Positions 11,520-23,699 of a DNA stretch of 64,000 nt are shown here, piece by piece (the first letter of the stretch is position 1; each line of letters begins with the position of its first letter). The stretch comes from Taxillus chinensis (Eukaryota; Streptophyta; Magnoliopsida; Santalales; Loranthaceae). The notes below the pieces were generated by a model that had not been told where the DNA came from, ran no database searches, and worked only from the letters and a program-made list of their open reading frames with translations. The DNA lies in NCBI GenBank assembly GCA_023512835.1, contig CM042090.1:16359117-16423116 (forward strand), in the 5' to 3' direction. Made by a program: the position numbers and the translations under genes.

Positions 11520-13197
11520 CTGCGGGTGGGCCTTTAGGCTCCTCTACCGCTGCTGTAGGTAGAGCCCCCCCCTCTCACCCTCATAGTCATTACTCTTTCT
11601 ATGGCCGTTTCGTAATAAACTTTTTTCTTTTCTTTTTTTTAATAAATAGAGAGTATTGGGAAAAATAAACCCAACTAATTTTTATATGTAAAACAATTTA
11701 ATCGTAGTCCGTAGATAATCATTTTTAAATTTATACTTTAATAATAATTTCTAAAATAATTTTATTTATATTAAAATAAATATAACAGGTCCCAACACTT
11801 CCAATGTCTCTATTCATCGATTATATCAGGTGAGGTCCTCTGGGGGCTTGGGATGCTGCTAACAGAAAAGGATAACAATATCATTCTCTCACCTCTGATC
11901 ACGTAACCGAAGGTGCGAGATTGTGAAACAATTTCATAAATAAATGTGATGTGACAAGACATATCACTGTCAACATATCGGAATCGATGGGTAGTTAAAT
12001 GGACATATATGGGAATCGGGAATTAGATCTACGACACAGACAAGAAACGGATCATGGAGGAGGAAGGGTGTCTCAAAAAGATCGTGGATGTGCTGAGGTT
12101 CGGGCTCGTGGTTGAGGCCATGGAGAACACGGCGGCGATGCTGTGTTCAGCCTCTCCTCCAGCACAGGAGGTGGCGAAAACGGCAACGGCGACAGGAGGA
12201 GGAGAGAAGAAGGAGACGATGAAGAAAGGTTGATTTAGGTTTAAGCGTGGAGGGAACGGAGAGGAGAGGAGAGAGATAATGAAAGAGTAAATAATATTAA
12301 TTATTTTTGAAAACTTATTATAGGAATTTATAAATATAAATAGTGAAGTGAATAGTTTCAGACATTATATAACTTATTGGGTTACTTAACTTCTTTCAAG
12401 TATAACATTATCAAATTAAGAGTTGATGTGGATTTTTTTTATTCATTCAACTACAAAATGAAAAATAAATAAATGATGAGTGAGGAATATTCTACTTAAA
12501 TGTAAAACAGTACCATTGTCACTTTTTTTTTGTTTAATTTGGTGGTGGTGTTTGACTATGTTTAAGTAGGGTTTTTTTTATAATTTTTCTCTCATAGGCT
12601 ATCGAGAAAAATAGAGTGAATGTTAGAATTATTTTAAAAGGATTTATTGCATTATTTATAAATATAATTTGTTGTTAGCTTAAATAAATAATTTAATAAA
12701 AAAAATCAAAAATATCATTTTTATTTTCTGCTTTTAAAAAAATTAACATCAAGAAATACTTTTTCAAATTTAACAATTATATTCTCTCTCTCTCTATTAT
12801 CTTTTCTTTTTTATTACAAAAATAATATTTAAATAGTAACAATAAATTTTAAAGGCTACAAATTATATCTTAATAAAAAATAAATTGTCAAAATAACAAA
12901 CAAATATACTTAAAAGTCAAATTTAAATAAACAATATAAATACTCTATGTGTTTATAAATTATATACATAGAAATAGAAATAAAAATGTATGGATTTGAG
13001 TTTTATACTAATTTTAAGGTATAACTTAAATGTTATTAAATAAAATATTTTATGAGTTATAATAGTTTTTTTTACTTAGAGTATTCATATAAGTTTCATA
13101 GTCTTCATATATATCTACTTTGAGGAATAAATATTACATTATCTAATATATTTTGTTTATTGTATATATTTTTTCTATTATTTTAAATTATAATTTC

Positions 13198-13228
<31 letters not shown>

Positions 13229-14088
13229 TATTACAACAATCAAAAGTGCATATATGTCAATAAATATAATAATAGAATATTTAAATGTTGAATAGTGACA
13301 TTCTAACAGGTTTTATTTTTAATCTATAAATTTTATAGTTTAAAGGACATGATATAATGTAATTTTTTATCTAAAAATTACTTTTACGAAATAATATCAT
13401 TTAAATGAGATATAATGATACCTTATAAGAGCATCCACATCAACCTATTTTTATTCATATTTTTGGGATGAATAGTAAAAAATTTACTTAGTTTTCAAAA
13501 ACATCAAACATCTCATTCCCCATTTCTATCTACATTTATTAGTTAATTTATTTTATATTATTTCTCTATCATCTTTTTATTTATTATAACTAATCAAAAA
13601 GTTACAAGTTTAATATATATATTAAAAATTTATAGAGAAAGCATATAGGGATGAATAATAAATCCCTATATTTATGAATTTACTATTAATTTCTTATCCC
13701 TATACCCTGTTTTAGGAAACCTGCAAATGAGTTTTTGATACTATAAGGATACTATAAGGATAAGCAAAAGTTAGTTTGTTAAACACTTTTGCAAAAAAAT
13801 TTTTGACTTATATTCTGTAAGCTACAAAGTCTACATCAAATTCTAAATTTCCTTACTTGACCAATTAATCAAGATAACCATTTATTTCGGTATAAATAAT
13901 TATTATCTATTTGTTCATAAAATCAAAAATGAATTATGCAAAGGGTTTCTACTTTTGCCCATTCCAATTTTGAAAATAAATCATTAAAATGTATTTGACA
14001 TTAGAATATGTCATTACCAATTGACATAAGATATGAATATGATTATGTACTTTCAATTAATTAAATACCCTCATATATTAAATATGAT
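11520..14088. other. AT-rich intergenic DNA, no gene seen
   Basis: This begins with the SWI3C upstream region and continues as AT-rich spacer. A GAGCATCCACATC motif at about 13429 resembles the end of a plant MITE, but no matching right end was found. A short repeat (ACTATAAGGAT twice) sits near 13740. The only coding-like stretch is the small ORF at 12054-12233, listed separately. Confidence 0.5.
12054..12233 (+). CDS. Small ORF of unknown identity (59 aa) in a GC-richer patch
   Basis: An ATG-to-stop frame of 59 codons starts MEEEGCLKKIVDVLRFGLVV and ends Lys-rich (EKKETMKKG). It lies in a patch clearly richer in G and C than the AT-rich DNA around it. I recognise no domain. It could be a gene fragment carried by a transposon, a decayed exon or chance. 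There is no neighbouring exon I can join to it. Confidence 0.2.
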   Translation: MEEEGCLKKIVDVLRFGLVVEAMENTAAMLCSASPPAQEVAKTATATGGGEKKETMKKG

Positions 14089-14179
14089 TCATAAGATTTG
14101 ATAAATAAAATAAAAGGATTCATACAGCACGCGGCGATCGGATCTTTTATGCAAACCAGTGGTTACGCAAATCGATTTT

Positions 14180-14520
14180 TTGATAAAATAAAATACGTAT
14201 TTTCTCCCATCTCTCCGCCCACAACTGGATTTGGATCTAGCTAGGTTAACTTCAAGATTCCCCATCTCAACGGCGGCTGGTAGCAGGGATGGTGGTCGAT
14301 CGACGACGGTGGCGATGGCCACGACAACAGCAATGGCGCGGTGGTGGTCGATAGGCCGACGGTGACGGTGTCGTGTTTCACGGCTACGGCGATGACGGCC
14401 TCGATTTTGCTCGATGCAGCGGCGCGCTAACATAGGAGAAGCAAGGTTGTGACTGACAACAGCCTTCATCTGGCTCGATCGATGTAACGGAGCCAACATG
14501 GTGGGAGCAGAGGGTGTCAC
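14180..14520. other. GC-rich island with Arg/His-rich minus-strand ORF, unidentified
   Basis: About 340 bp of GGTGGTCGATCG- and GACGGTGG-like sequence stands out in very AT-rich DNA. The minus strand carries a 143-codon ORF (14520-14089) with a low-complexity Arg/His/Ala composition. No conserved domain is visible. A decayed transposon or captured gene fragment is possible; a functional protein is doubtful. Confidence 0.3.
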
Positions 14521-15840
14521 GGCAACCTCAACATGGCTCTTCTTATGGACGCTCTAGTTGTAACGTTTTGTGGTTTTTGTTTTTTTGTTTTTTGCTGTTG
14601 TGGTGGAGTTTAGAAACTTTTGTGATTTTGGGCTTTTGTTTTATTAGTCTATCTGATGTCCGTTTGTTTAGTCGTGCAGGCTGTCTGCGTTGGATGAAAC
14701 TCAACCGGACTCAAGCCCATCCCCATCTCTTTGCTCGCATAAATTAATTGACTTTTAAAATATTTTCAGAATAAAATTTATGTTATAGTTTATTATAAAT
14801 GTTTAAAATAATATTTAAAAATAAAATAAAATAATTTATTATTTATTAATATTTTTAAAATATAATAATAATAATAATAATAATATACATCTAGTTGAGA
14901 AATGTCACCCATTTAAGATTTAATTTCTTAGTTCTATTTGTTTTTAGAATCAACCACGATTATTCTCCCAGAAACAAAAACAAATAATAAATAAATAAAA
15001 GAGTAATGCTACTTACTCGTTCTCATTTTAAAAATTGCATCAGCTTTTTATATTTTTATTAAATGATATTATTTTGATTAAAAATAAAAAAACACTTAAT
15101 ACAATTGTATTTTTTTTAGATTTATTCTAAATTAAAAACAAATATTACCATCACTTTTCTCTCTCACATGTGAACTGACAGCATGAAAAACGTGGGAGGT
15201 GATTTTGTCTTCATCCCGCCTAAAATATATTCCCTCTTATCGTGTCATGTATGATATTTGCTTTATAAAATATCATTTTATAAAATTTTTATGATTTTAT
15301 GTGTTTTTCAAATAATTCTGACATTTAAAAAAAATAAAGTTGTTATGTATTTTTTTTTTAAATAATTTTTCTTTCATATGTATATTTGTATTGTATTTTT
15401 TATTAAGATTTTATAAATATTTTTATTAGCATTTGAAATTATTTTATTAATATATTTATTATTATCTTATTTGATTAATGTATTTTAAAAAATCATATGG
15501 AATGTAGGAGCTCCACCATCTAGGGATCAAAGAGTGGATGACCCAAATCCATCGGTTTCGGTTGGAACGAGGTGAAATCAAAGAATATAACGGGTCAAAG
15601 TATAACTGATATTTTAAGTTGAAATTATTTAAAAACATAAAAAAAGATTAGGATGGCAAATACCTATGCCCCTTGTCTCTTTAAATGTTTGATTGAATAT
15701 AGTATAAATCAAGTCATATTTATTTTAAAATTTTAAATGTCATTACCTAATTTCTAGAATAGCCTAAATATATAAATATTAAATGTGTTGTATTTTTTAA
15801 TGAATTATGTAAATAATTACTAATTAAATAAGATAAAGAA

Positions 15841-15850
<10 letters not shown>

Positions 15851-15921
<71 letters not shown>
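15851..15921. repeat. (TA)n(GA)n compound microsatellite
   Basis: TA repeats run from about 15851 to 15882, followed by GATA and then GA repeats to about 15921. Confidence 0.85.
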
Positions 15922-15924
<3 letters not shown>

Positions 15925-17089
15925 TGTGTGTATTTGGGTTCACTAATGGATTATTATTAATGAGAGAATTGATGGTTTAGTATTAATATATTTTCTTTGA
16001 ACATTAAGAGCATCTTCTTTTATTCTGTTTTCACTCTTTAACCATTTGATTACACAATTTTTTGTTTAAATGGACATAATCGGTCTGATCTTCGATCACT
16101 GGCACAATCGGCCGCCGCCACTCTAAGTTGCTTAGTTCTGCCAATTGTACATTTTGAGTTAAGTCTGCCCTACTTATGTGAGATGGAGTTTTTTTTTTAA
16201 ATTCAAAATTTATAAAGTAATAACTCACACAATGCCACTAATCCTAGATGTTTTGTTCTTTTCAAGACAACTATGGATAAATGTGGTGCTATATCTCAAT
16301 ATACACATTCTAATGCCTCTATAAACTTGAAGTGGGAAAAACCTTTTTAATCTTAATACTTCACTTTATCGCGGAGTTGTTATTCAACTTAAGTCATTTA
16401 ATTGTATGACATTTCTCTTGGCCTATAACATATTAGTTTTCTAGGAGTTGGATTGGGCTACCTACACTAAGTTGTATAAAGCGTGAAAATAATACTAATG
16501 TAAGTTTAAATGCTTTCTATTTGTTTCCCTGTCCAAGTTGCTTCTTCATCACTTGTCAAACTCTACTGTTGTGCGTTAAATGGAACTTGTTAAGTCGATA
16601 CAACTATCATCAACTCCAACATCATAATTCAATCTTTTGGAATCATTTGTAACACATCACTTTGAATGTTAATCATTGTTGAAACCACCCAGCACGGGAC
16701 ACCGAGGAGGGTGGACATGAGGAAAAGCTACAATGACCTTGTAATTAGGGTTATAATTTGAATGGATGCAAGGTTTGGCTTTAGTGGAATGACAAGTAAA
16801 GAAGGCAGAGTATGAATTCCTTGAAAGCATGCCTTCTTCCTTCTACGTTGGAAAATATTTTTTTTATAAAAAATATTATTATTTATTTTTAGAATTAATC
16901 TTTGAATAAAATTTAAAAAATCAAATAAAAACAACAAGAAAAATCACCGTATCTTGAGAAAATACCTTCTTTGAGTTCAACGTATATTGGGAGATGAATT
17001 CAAGTAATAAAAATTCAAATTAAAAAGTTATTACAAAAAAAATAAAGGGTATCAAATAGACTATAGGATCTTAATTGATATATTATTAA

Positions 17090-17280
17090 TTTTAAAAGAG
17101 AAATGATATATCAATCGAAATGCGACATTATCACAAAATCATGACTAATATAAATAATCATAATTTATTTATATTTTTTCTCTCTCCTCTGATGATCTGA
17201 TATGCTATCATGTTGCCATGATAATTTAATGATTATGCAACTCCAGTGATACGTATCATTATTCATTTGAAAATTATTTT
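17090..17280. repeat. Candidate MITE relic related to 47730-47830
   Basis: The segment begins near AAATGATATATCA and ends near GATACGTATCATTATTCA; the two outer motifs are imperfect inverted copies. Its core (AAATCATGACTAAT, then CTGATATGCTATCATG, then TGATAATTTAATG) resembles a second place at 47730-47830. That suggests two diverged copies of one non-autonomous element. Boundaries are approximate. Confidence 0.35.
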
Positions 17281-17959
17281 ATAAGTTAATATTGAAGTTG
17301 ATGTTCGAGTATGAGTAAATGCCATCATAATTAGAGCTAGGTTAAAGGTGCTACATAACTGGATTATACAACCAGATTCACATGCATGGCAGCTTGCTTG
17401 AAAATTGTTTTTGTCTGATCACCATATTTTCAAGCAATTGAAAAATTGTGTTATCGAGAATAATAAATGTTCGAAAATATGATTATTGTGCATAGTGAAA
17501 TCAATTGGTGAGCTGTCTCTCAAGCATATTCAGTTGTACTATTGGTTATTTAGTTTGGTCATACAATACTTTTAAAAGAAATTACTTTTAACTGTGTTGA
17601 GAAAAAAGTACGATGAAAATAAACATTTGAATGTTTGATAAATGATGATGTTAAAAGCGCTATAGATTTTAAAAATACGTAATAGTTGTTTGGTAATTTT
17701 TTTTTAAAGTTAAAAAGATAAAAATATCTTTAATTTTTAATTTTTAAATTTAAATTTATTTTATTTTTAATTTTAAATAAAATTATTATTAATATTTTAT
17801 AATTTTCAAAATTACTTTCTAGAAAAATAACTTCAAACTGTTTTATTTTTCACCATAAAAAAAACCTTTTCTTAGAAGTAGATTTTAAAAATTACTAAAC
17901 CGATATCTTTCGATGTTTATGGTTATAAAATAAACAAAAACAAGTTGAAATTAATTATT

Positions 17960-19600
17960 GTTAAGTTTATAGCGGCCACCATGCTGAGAATGAATTTAAT
18001 TCAGGATGCAATGGTGCTCAGCAACGAAACAACAAATCCCGCTGGAAAGCACTATATATATACAACAGTACAAGCCATCAACGCCGCACCGCCCCGAACA
18101 TCACCCCACCACACCACACCCCCCAAATCGAATGCAGCAGCTCCTTGCCACCACCATTGCACTTGCAGGCTGCAGCAGGACGTACGATAGGTCCCCGCAG
18201 CCAGTAAAGCAAGCCATCAAGGCCGCGCCCCCACCCTACTCTCTGTCGATCCCACACTACTCTACGTACAACTCTCCGTCCATCCACCTCCACAACCTTC
18301 AAAAGGCCAATGGCGGTTTCCTGCATTCTGTGAATAGTTGAGATTACATAAAAACATACCGTAAATTGTCAAAATGCGTTGTCCAATTATTTATCCACCC
18401 CCGTGATATATATATATATACACACACACACACGCTTGGTCAACTACCGAGACAAGCCCCTCATACCCGTGATAAATATTAACTACCAAATCTTTGCTTT
18501 TATTTTTTAAAAAATTCCTTGTTTTCCTAAGCACGGCGTCTAATATGTTAGCTTATATATATATAGGGGCGTAACCAGGCGGTCATCATTGAAGGGGTAA
18601 ATAACCTTCTTTTTTTTTTTTTTTTGAGGGGGGAGGGAACGCTGATATGTGTCACCGATATTGCGAATGGCATACTCGCCTCTGGTTTCCCAGTACTTAG
18701 TTACATAGATACATACATTCAATATCTTGTTTGGAAGTGTTTCAAATTTTGGTCTGTAATGGCGAGGTTGGTGGGGTTGCTGTTAAAAGTTAGAGATGGC
18801 AAAATGGCCACTAATTTCCGGACACATTTTTTTTTCACTGTATGTCAGCTGCCATATATATGTAGTTTAGACGTACGGATATGTTTCCATGGTTCATTAT
18901 ATAATCGGAACAGTTATTGGCGGGCACGGGCTCCCAAGGTGACGGTAAGGGGTGGCCCTAAAAGCATGCATGGTACGTACGTAGTACTTGGTTAGATTCA
19001 TACGCACACTAGCCTCGTCTGCTTTGATGGAGGCCATCGCCGAATTTACAAAATTAGGAATGGGAGTAGCAGCGTAGGTACGTACCGGCCGGGTGAAGGG
19101 AAGGGACCAGCCTTAATGTCTAATAAATACTTTCTTCACTTTTTTTCGTACTTCCGATTCGACCGTGAAGCATGGACGCGCAGCAGTGGTGATGAGGCAT
19201 GGACGCAGCAGTGCTTGTCTCTGAAAATCCATATATACGTACATATACCTCCACACACACACACACACACACACGAACCAGAGTACGTACGAAGTTGGGA
19301 AGCAGGAGGATTTTCAGAGTCTCTGGCCGGCAATGAAGGAAACGGGCATCAGCGCCGGCACTAGTCACCCCCAGCACCAGCAAGCGGCCGTGGGCCAGGA
19401 GGCGTGCGGATCCTGCAGATCGTCATCCTTGAGGCGGAAGTGCACCCAGGGTGTGTGCAAGCAAGGGGCCAAGGTCTACATAGCCCTCCGCTGCATTGCC
19501 ATGCTAATGTGTTGGCGAGACGACGATTAATTAGTGCAACATTTCCTTTTCGGTTGTAGAACTTGGCCCCCTGCTTCATGATTGTTTGCTAGCTAGTGTT
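17960..19600. other. GC-richer, possibly transcribed island with no recognised protein gene
   Basis: Parts of this stretch (17970-18340 and 18880-19560) have a base composition like exons or UTRs, unlike the AT-rich DNA around it. The longest plus-strand frames are 111 codons (18006-18341, His/Pro-rich), 123 codons (18624-18995) and 65 codons (19333-19530). The last contains a Cys-rich stretch (QEACGSCRSSSLRRKC) that faintly recalls a LOB-domain zinc motif, but the Cys spacing is wrong. A long noncoding RNA or small-RNA locus is a reasonable alternative because a foldback lies at 19457-19578. A (CA)n repeat sits at about 19253-19274. Confidence 0.3.
19457..19578 (+). ncRNA. Foldback hairpin, possible small-RNA precursor
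   Basis: The arms 19457-19478 and 19557-19578 pair at 18 of 22 positions by eye (GCAAGGGGCCAAGGTCTA against TAGAACTTGGCCCCCTGC). They are separated by 78 nt, with weaker pairing continuing inward (TTGC and CTAAT blocks). A 21-22 nt duplex and a loop of this size fit plant pre-miRNA geometry. The arms resemble no conserved plant miRNA in the right orientation. Expression is unknown, so the call is structural only. Confidence 0.3.
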
Positions 19601-19679
19601 TTAGTTTATGAAATCTACATATATATAACTGGGACTGTTAATGTTATATCGCATCGTGTTATGTTCTGATGTTGTAGCT

Positions 19680-19682
19680 CCC

Positions 19683-19723
<41 letters not shown>

Positions 19724-19724
19724 G
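19680..19724. repeat. (TA)n microsatellite
   Basis: A TA run interrupted once by TG lies in noncoding DNA. Confidence 0.8.
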
Positions 19725-20318
19725 CATTTGGAAGAGGTTGACTTATTGTATGACTCTGAGTATTTCTCCAAAAATAATGCTGATGTGCCAAACCATTTTA
19801 CGCTAAACAGGTTCTGAGAACAGAATTAGTTTTTGTTGTTTCTCCTTTTTACAACAGCCGGGCAGACTTGACGGTTCCGTTTATTGAAACTAAACAGTAG
19901 CACTGTAGCACCAGCAATAAATGTTTGTGCCTGCTCGTCGCATCGTCATGCTTTGGCCAATGGTTATGAATTTTTTTTTTCCCTCCCTATGTTAGCACTT
20001 TTGTTATTTAAATTGTACGTAGCATTGCTTAAAAAAATATAAATTTTATATTTAATTTTTCTATGAAATTTATACATATTTTTTTAATATATTGTGATTT
20101 TGTATATGAAAATAAAAAATAATTTAAAATTTTAAATTTAGAATGAATAATCGAGTGATTGATGTTAGTGATCTAAAATAAAATTTTGCATAATTAACTA
20201 ATTTAATGCATTATTATAGAAAATATTTTTTGATTAGAGTTAACTGGATATTAAAAGCAAAAAATGATGCGTTACAATTCCAACGGTAATGATTGATATG
20301 CAATATATGATTGATATT

Positions 20319-20353
20319 AAAGATCCCCTGGGTGTGCGATGCAGGGGATCTTT
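20319..20353. repeat. Perfect 12-bp inverted repeat with 11-nt loop
   Basis: AAAGATCCCCTG at 20319-20330 is the exact reverse complement of CAGGGGATCTTT at 20342-20353. It would form a strong stem if transcribed. A terminator-like or small structured element is possible. It lies just before the (GA)n tract at 20389-20431. Confidence 0.6.
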
Positions 20354-20385
20354 CCGTATCCCTCAGGTTTTCTCTCCTTTTTCGA

Positions 20386-20388
<3 letters not shown>

Positions 20389-20431
<43 letters not shown>
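20389..20431. repeat. (GA)n microsatellite
   Basis: An uninterrupted AG/GA run of about 40 bp. The ORFs crossing it in several frames are products of the repeat. Confidence 0.85.
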
Positions 20432-20432
<1 letters not shown>

Positions 20433-20640
20433 AGGCCTGGCAGAGGGAGACTTGGACACCCGCCAAATTGATCTCGGAGAAAACAAGCAAAGAATACAAA
20501 GGAGCAAAAATAATATGGAAACATAAAGGAGAAGAAGAGGATAAGAAGAACCAAAGCCTGGACCAGGGGTATGGTGTGTTGCTGTGAATCGGTGGTTGTG
20601 GTCCTTGTGGATCCTGAAGAACATAAATGAAGACCCAAAT

Positions 20641-23370
20641 CGGTGACGCTTTCTCCCTCTGGGTAGTTCGCTATTAATTTTTTTGGTCTATTTTTAAAAT
20701 TTTACCTTTACCCGTTTTAGTTTGTAAAAAATAGTTGGGATTAGCAACTGGGTTTATCCAAATAAACTGCATCTGAATGATCGATGAATACTAATTAACA
20801 TGCACTGCCATTTGATCTCTGTTGCTAATCCTTACAATTTTTTTTTCAAAATAGGTCTTGAAGGATCACTTTCTTTATGGATCATTTGTGATTGGGTCCC
20901 GTGGAATTGTTGAATTTGCTTGCATAGCAGTACTGCAGCTCATAAGGGACAGTAGAGCATGCATTACTGCAATAAGCAGTTTCTATCCTACTGGAATCTC
21001 AACAACAACATAAACAGGCAATGTGGTCTTTCTTTGATACATAATGGGAGACAAAATCAAGAACCGATTGAAGCCCTGAAATGTTGGTTGTGCAAAAGTG
21101 CAATAAGAATATATGGGTAGCAATTCTCTCACCTGCTATACATTGACATAAAATAGACCTGATATAGTTGGCACAAAGATATTGCTACAAGAATATAATT
21201 AAGTCTATATAAAAATTTTCATAGAGAGATGACCCAGTCGAGCATGCCAAATATTTGCATATATGGGTTCGTTTTATTAAAAATGGAATGGAAGTCACAG
21301 TAGTCAGCATTCTAGGATAAGTAAAAACAATTTACAAACGGTCAACATACAAATCAGCCGCTTTATTAAAGAGTCCTGAATGAGGCAATCATTTGAGCGG
21401 AAAATAATTTAATAACATGAATTATGTAATAAATGGCTAATAGAAATTAATTAAATCGATAGAGGGAAAAAAAATCCAAAATGTGGAAAACAATATGCAA
21501 AATAAAATTAGAAGGGAGATTAACACGGTGCTAGTGCGAGTGACAGTGGCAAAATGGCCACTAGTAGGCGACACGAAGAGGGTTTGGTAAGAGGAATTAA
21601 ATTGGGAAAGAAAGAAATTTTATTTCATATATAATTAGTAGCACTAGAATCTAAGAGCCAAGTGATAGATAAATTACCTATGATTGAGTTATAGCTTATG
21701 TTGATGATATATATATATATATAGTGGAAGTCATTAGGATTATTCGAGTCGATAGGTGAAAAATATATATGGTTGCGGTGACTCAAATGCGGTTAGAGTA
21801 GGCATGCATGATATTGTGGGGAGGAACCATGAGAGGACTGCAATGTTTTTTGGGCTGGTGAAAGAGTTGAGCCCCGATCCATGGACATGAATAGCATTTA
21901 CAGATAATGGATAAGCAATTAAGTTAGTAGAATGTTCAGGGGAAATTCAATCTTTCTATAACAATGGTCCTCGGTGTGGCCATGTGTATTACAAAATTTA
22001 CAAAATGTGTATTAGGGTATTGACTGTGAGAAGGAGGGCGACCAAATTATGGGATTTATGGCTAGTTGATGATGTAAGAAGAGATGGGATGTGAAGTGGA
22101 GCCATGCTTAATTAGGCCCTCCAAAATATCCATGTTTGAGTGTCATAACATAGCTAGCTAGCTAGGGCGTGATATTGTGTGGGCTTCCTCAGTTCCACTT
22201 GATATGATAATATCAATAAAAAAGGAAAGAGAAACCTAATGGGAATTGATTCGACCTTAAGTACCGCAAAATGAAATAATAATGACTCTAAATTGATATG
22301 CGGCCAAAATTTATTAATGGGGTAGTCAAGAATTAATGTGGCCAAGAATGCAGTATATCTTAATTTATATATATTAATTTAAACGGGATTTGATGTGACT
22401 GTAAATATATTGACTTATTATTTTCGCCATGGCTAGAATACTCAGATCAAAGGAATAACATGAGATCTTAAATAATACAATTTAATATTATTTGAAATTT
22501 ATCGGTACTTCCAAGACTATTAAAATAATCAAAAAATAATTTTTATCTGACGAAAAATTCAATGGAAAATCAACACATGGCATTATGCTCGAAGTGTCTA
22601 TTTGAATACTATATATGTTTGGTAGTATTAAGCATACATATATATTTGAGTAGACACCCACATTTGAATAGTATATTTAGCAGATGCCAATATTTTAGAA
22701 GTCTACTCAAATGTGTGTGTCTATTAGAAAAGACAATATTTGTACAGAAATACACGATTTTTGAACAGTCACATGTATTTAGTGATTTCATCTAAAATTT
22801 TCATCCCGTCCAATATCATGACCCTCAAATTGTGACCACAAAGAAGTGGAATAACGATCTTTCGGTAGAATGTTAGGATACCATGTATGTTAAATACCAG
22901 GAAAATATATGCTGGAGTATTGATTTTATTTTTACATTCTTTAAAAGTAATACTAGTGTGTGTATCACTGATACATAGAAAATGGGCGTAATAAGCGGGA
23001 TGCAATCAAAGTCGTTCGATTATGATTGAAAAATCGTCTTTCGTTTAATTATTCATCTATTATTACAGTATCTATTAAATTTAAATGAACATTTGAACAT
23101 ATATAATCCAATAATTCTAATCGCACCTACACTCATTTTTTATTTATTAACATATATATATATATATATCATAATTTAGTTACCAAAATATAATCTATTA
23201 ATTATATCATAATGGTATGAAATCTATAAATTTAGTCACCCAAGATCAAATGGTTAGACTTTTTTATGTTTTAGTTCTCAAAAGTATTTTTAAATATAAA
23301 AAATAAAAATTTTAAAATAATATTTTATTAATAAAATAAATACGCTCTAAATTTATTTTATAATCCCTTT
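20641..23370. other. Intergenic DNA, no gene recognised
   Basis: The segment 20850-22150 is somewhat less AT-rich than its surroundings and could be an old, decayed retroelement. I could not find a reverse transcriptase, integrase or gag motif in any frame without stops. A short foldback at 22645-22727 is listed separately. Confidence 0.4.
22645..22727. repeat. Short foldback, about 25-bp imperfect arms
   Basis: The left arm 22645-22671 (TTTGAGTAGACACCCACATT...) pairs with the right arm 22703-22727 (CTACTCAAATGTGTGTGTCT...) with about three mismatches, leaving a loop of about 31 nt. A related GTGTCTATTTGAATA motif occurs just upstream at about 22595. It may be a tiny MITE or a young hairpin locus. 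Confidence 0.5.
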
Positions 23371-23452
23371 CGTTTTTATGTTATTAAAGTTGCAAAATGT
23401 CAATAACTTGGCAGTTGATTACCTCCTAATAAAAAATTGTGGATTCATATGC

Positions 23453-23457
<5 letters not shown>

Positions 23458-23537
<80 letters not shown>

Positions 23538-23558
23538 CTCTCTCTCTCTCTCTCTCTA
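23458..23558. repeat. (CT)n - poly-C (49) - (CT)n tract
   Basis: CT dinucleotides run from 23458, then an unbroken C run spans 23488-23536, then CT resumes to 23558. ORFs on both strands here (poly-Pro, poly-Gly) come from the repeat. A homopolymer this long may be an assembly or consensus error. Confidence 0.85.
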
Positions 23559-23699
23559 CAAATATATGGTATGGGGGGATGCATGCCGGCCACCATATGA
23601 ATAGGTACCGGTCTGGAATCTTTTATTTCTTCAGTCAATCACATGAGAGAAAGTATTTTGTTTATTGTGTCCACGTTTAGTCAATCAGGAAATGAATAA

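Larger units (their letters stand above)
14750..17940. other. AT-rich intergenic DNA, no gene seen
   Basis: Poly-A/T-rich spacer without a supportable ORF. It contains an AT/GA microsatellite at 15851-15921, a MITE-like GAGCATCTTC end near 16007 and a candidate MITE relic at about 17090-17280. Confidence 0.5.

Noticed and set aside
13429..13720. Complete MITE beginning GAGCATCCACATC
   Set aside because: Only a left-end-like motif is present; no inverted right end or duplication could be found.
19333..19530. LOB-domain (LBD) gene fragment
   Set aside because: The Cys spacing does not match the LOB zinc motif and no GAS or leucine-zipper block follows.
19457..19578. Resemblance of the foldback arms to miR160
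   Set aside because: The arm similar to miR160-5p lies on the 3' side and the one similar to miR160-3p on the 5' side, the reverse of real miR160 precursors, with many mismatches.
20850..22150. Decayed Copia retrotransposon
   Set aside because: Neither strand gave a recognisable gag, integrase or reverse transcriptase motif. The suspicion rests only on composition.
23378..23680. Poly-Pro / poly-Gly ORFs on both strands
   Set aside because: They arise from the CT and C tracts. The same applies to the ORFs at 36499-36837 and 44871-45131.
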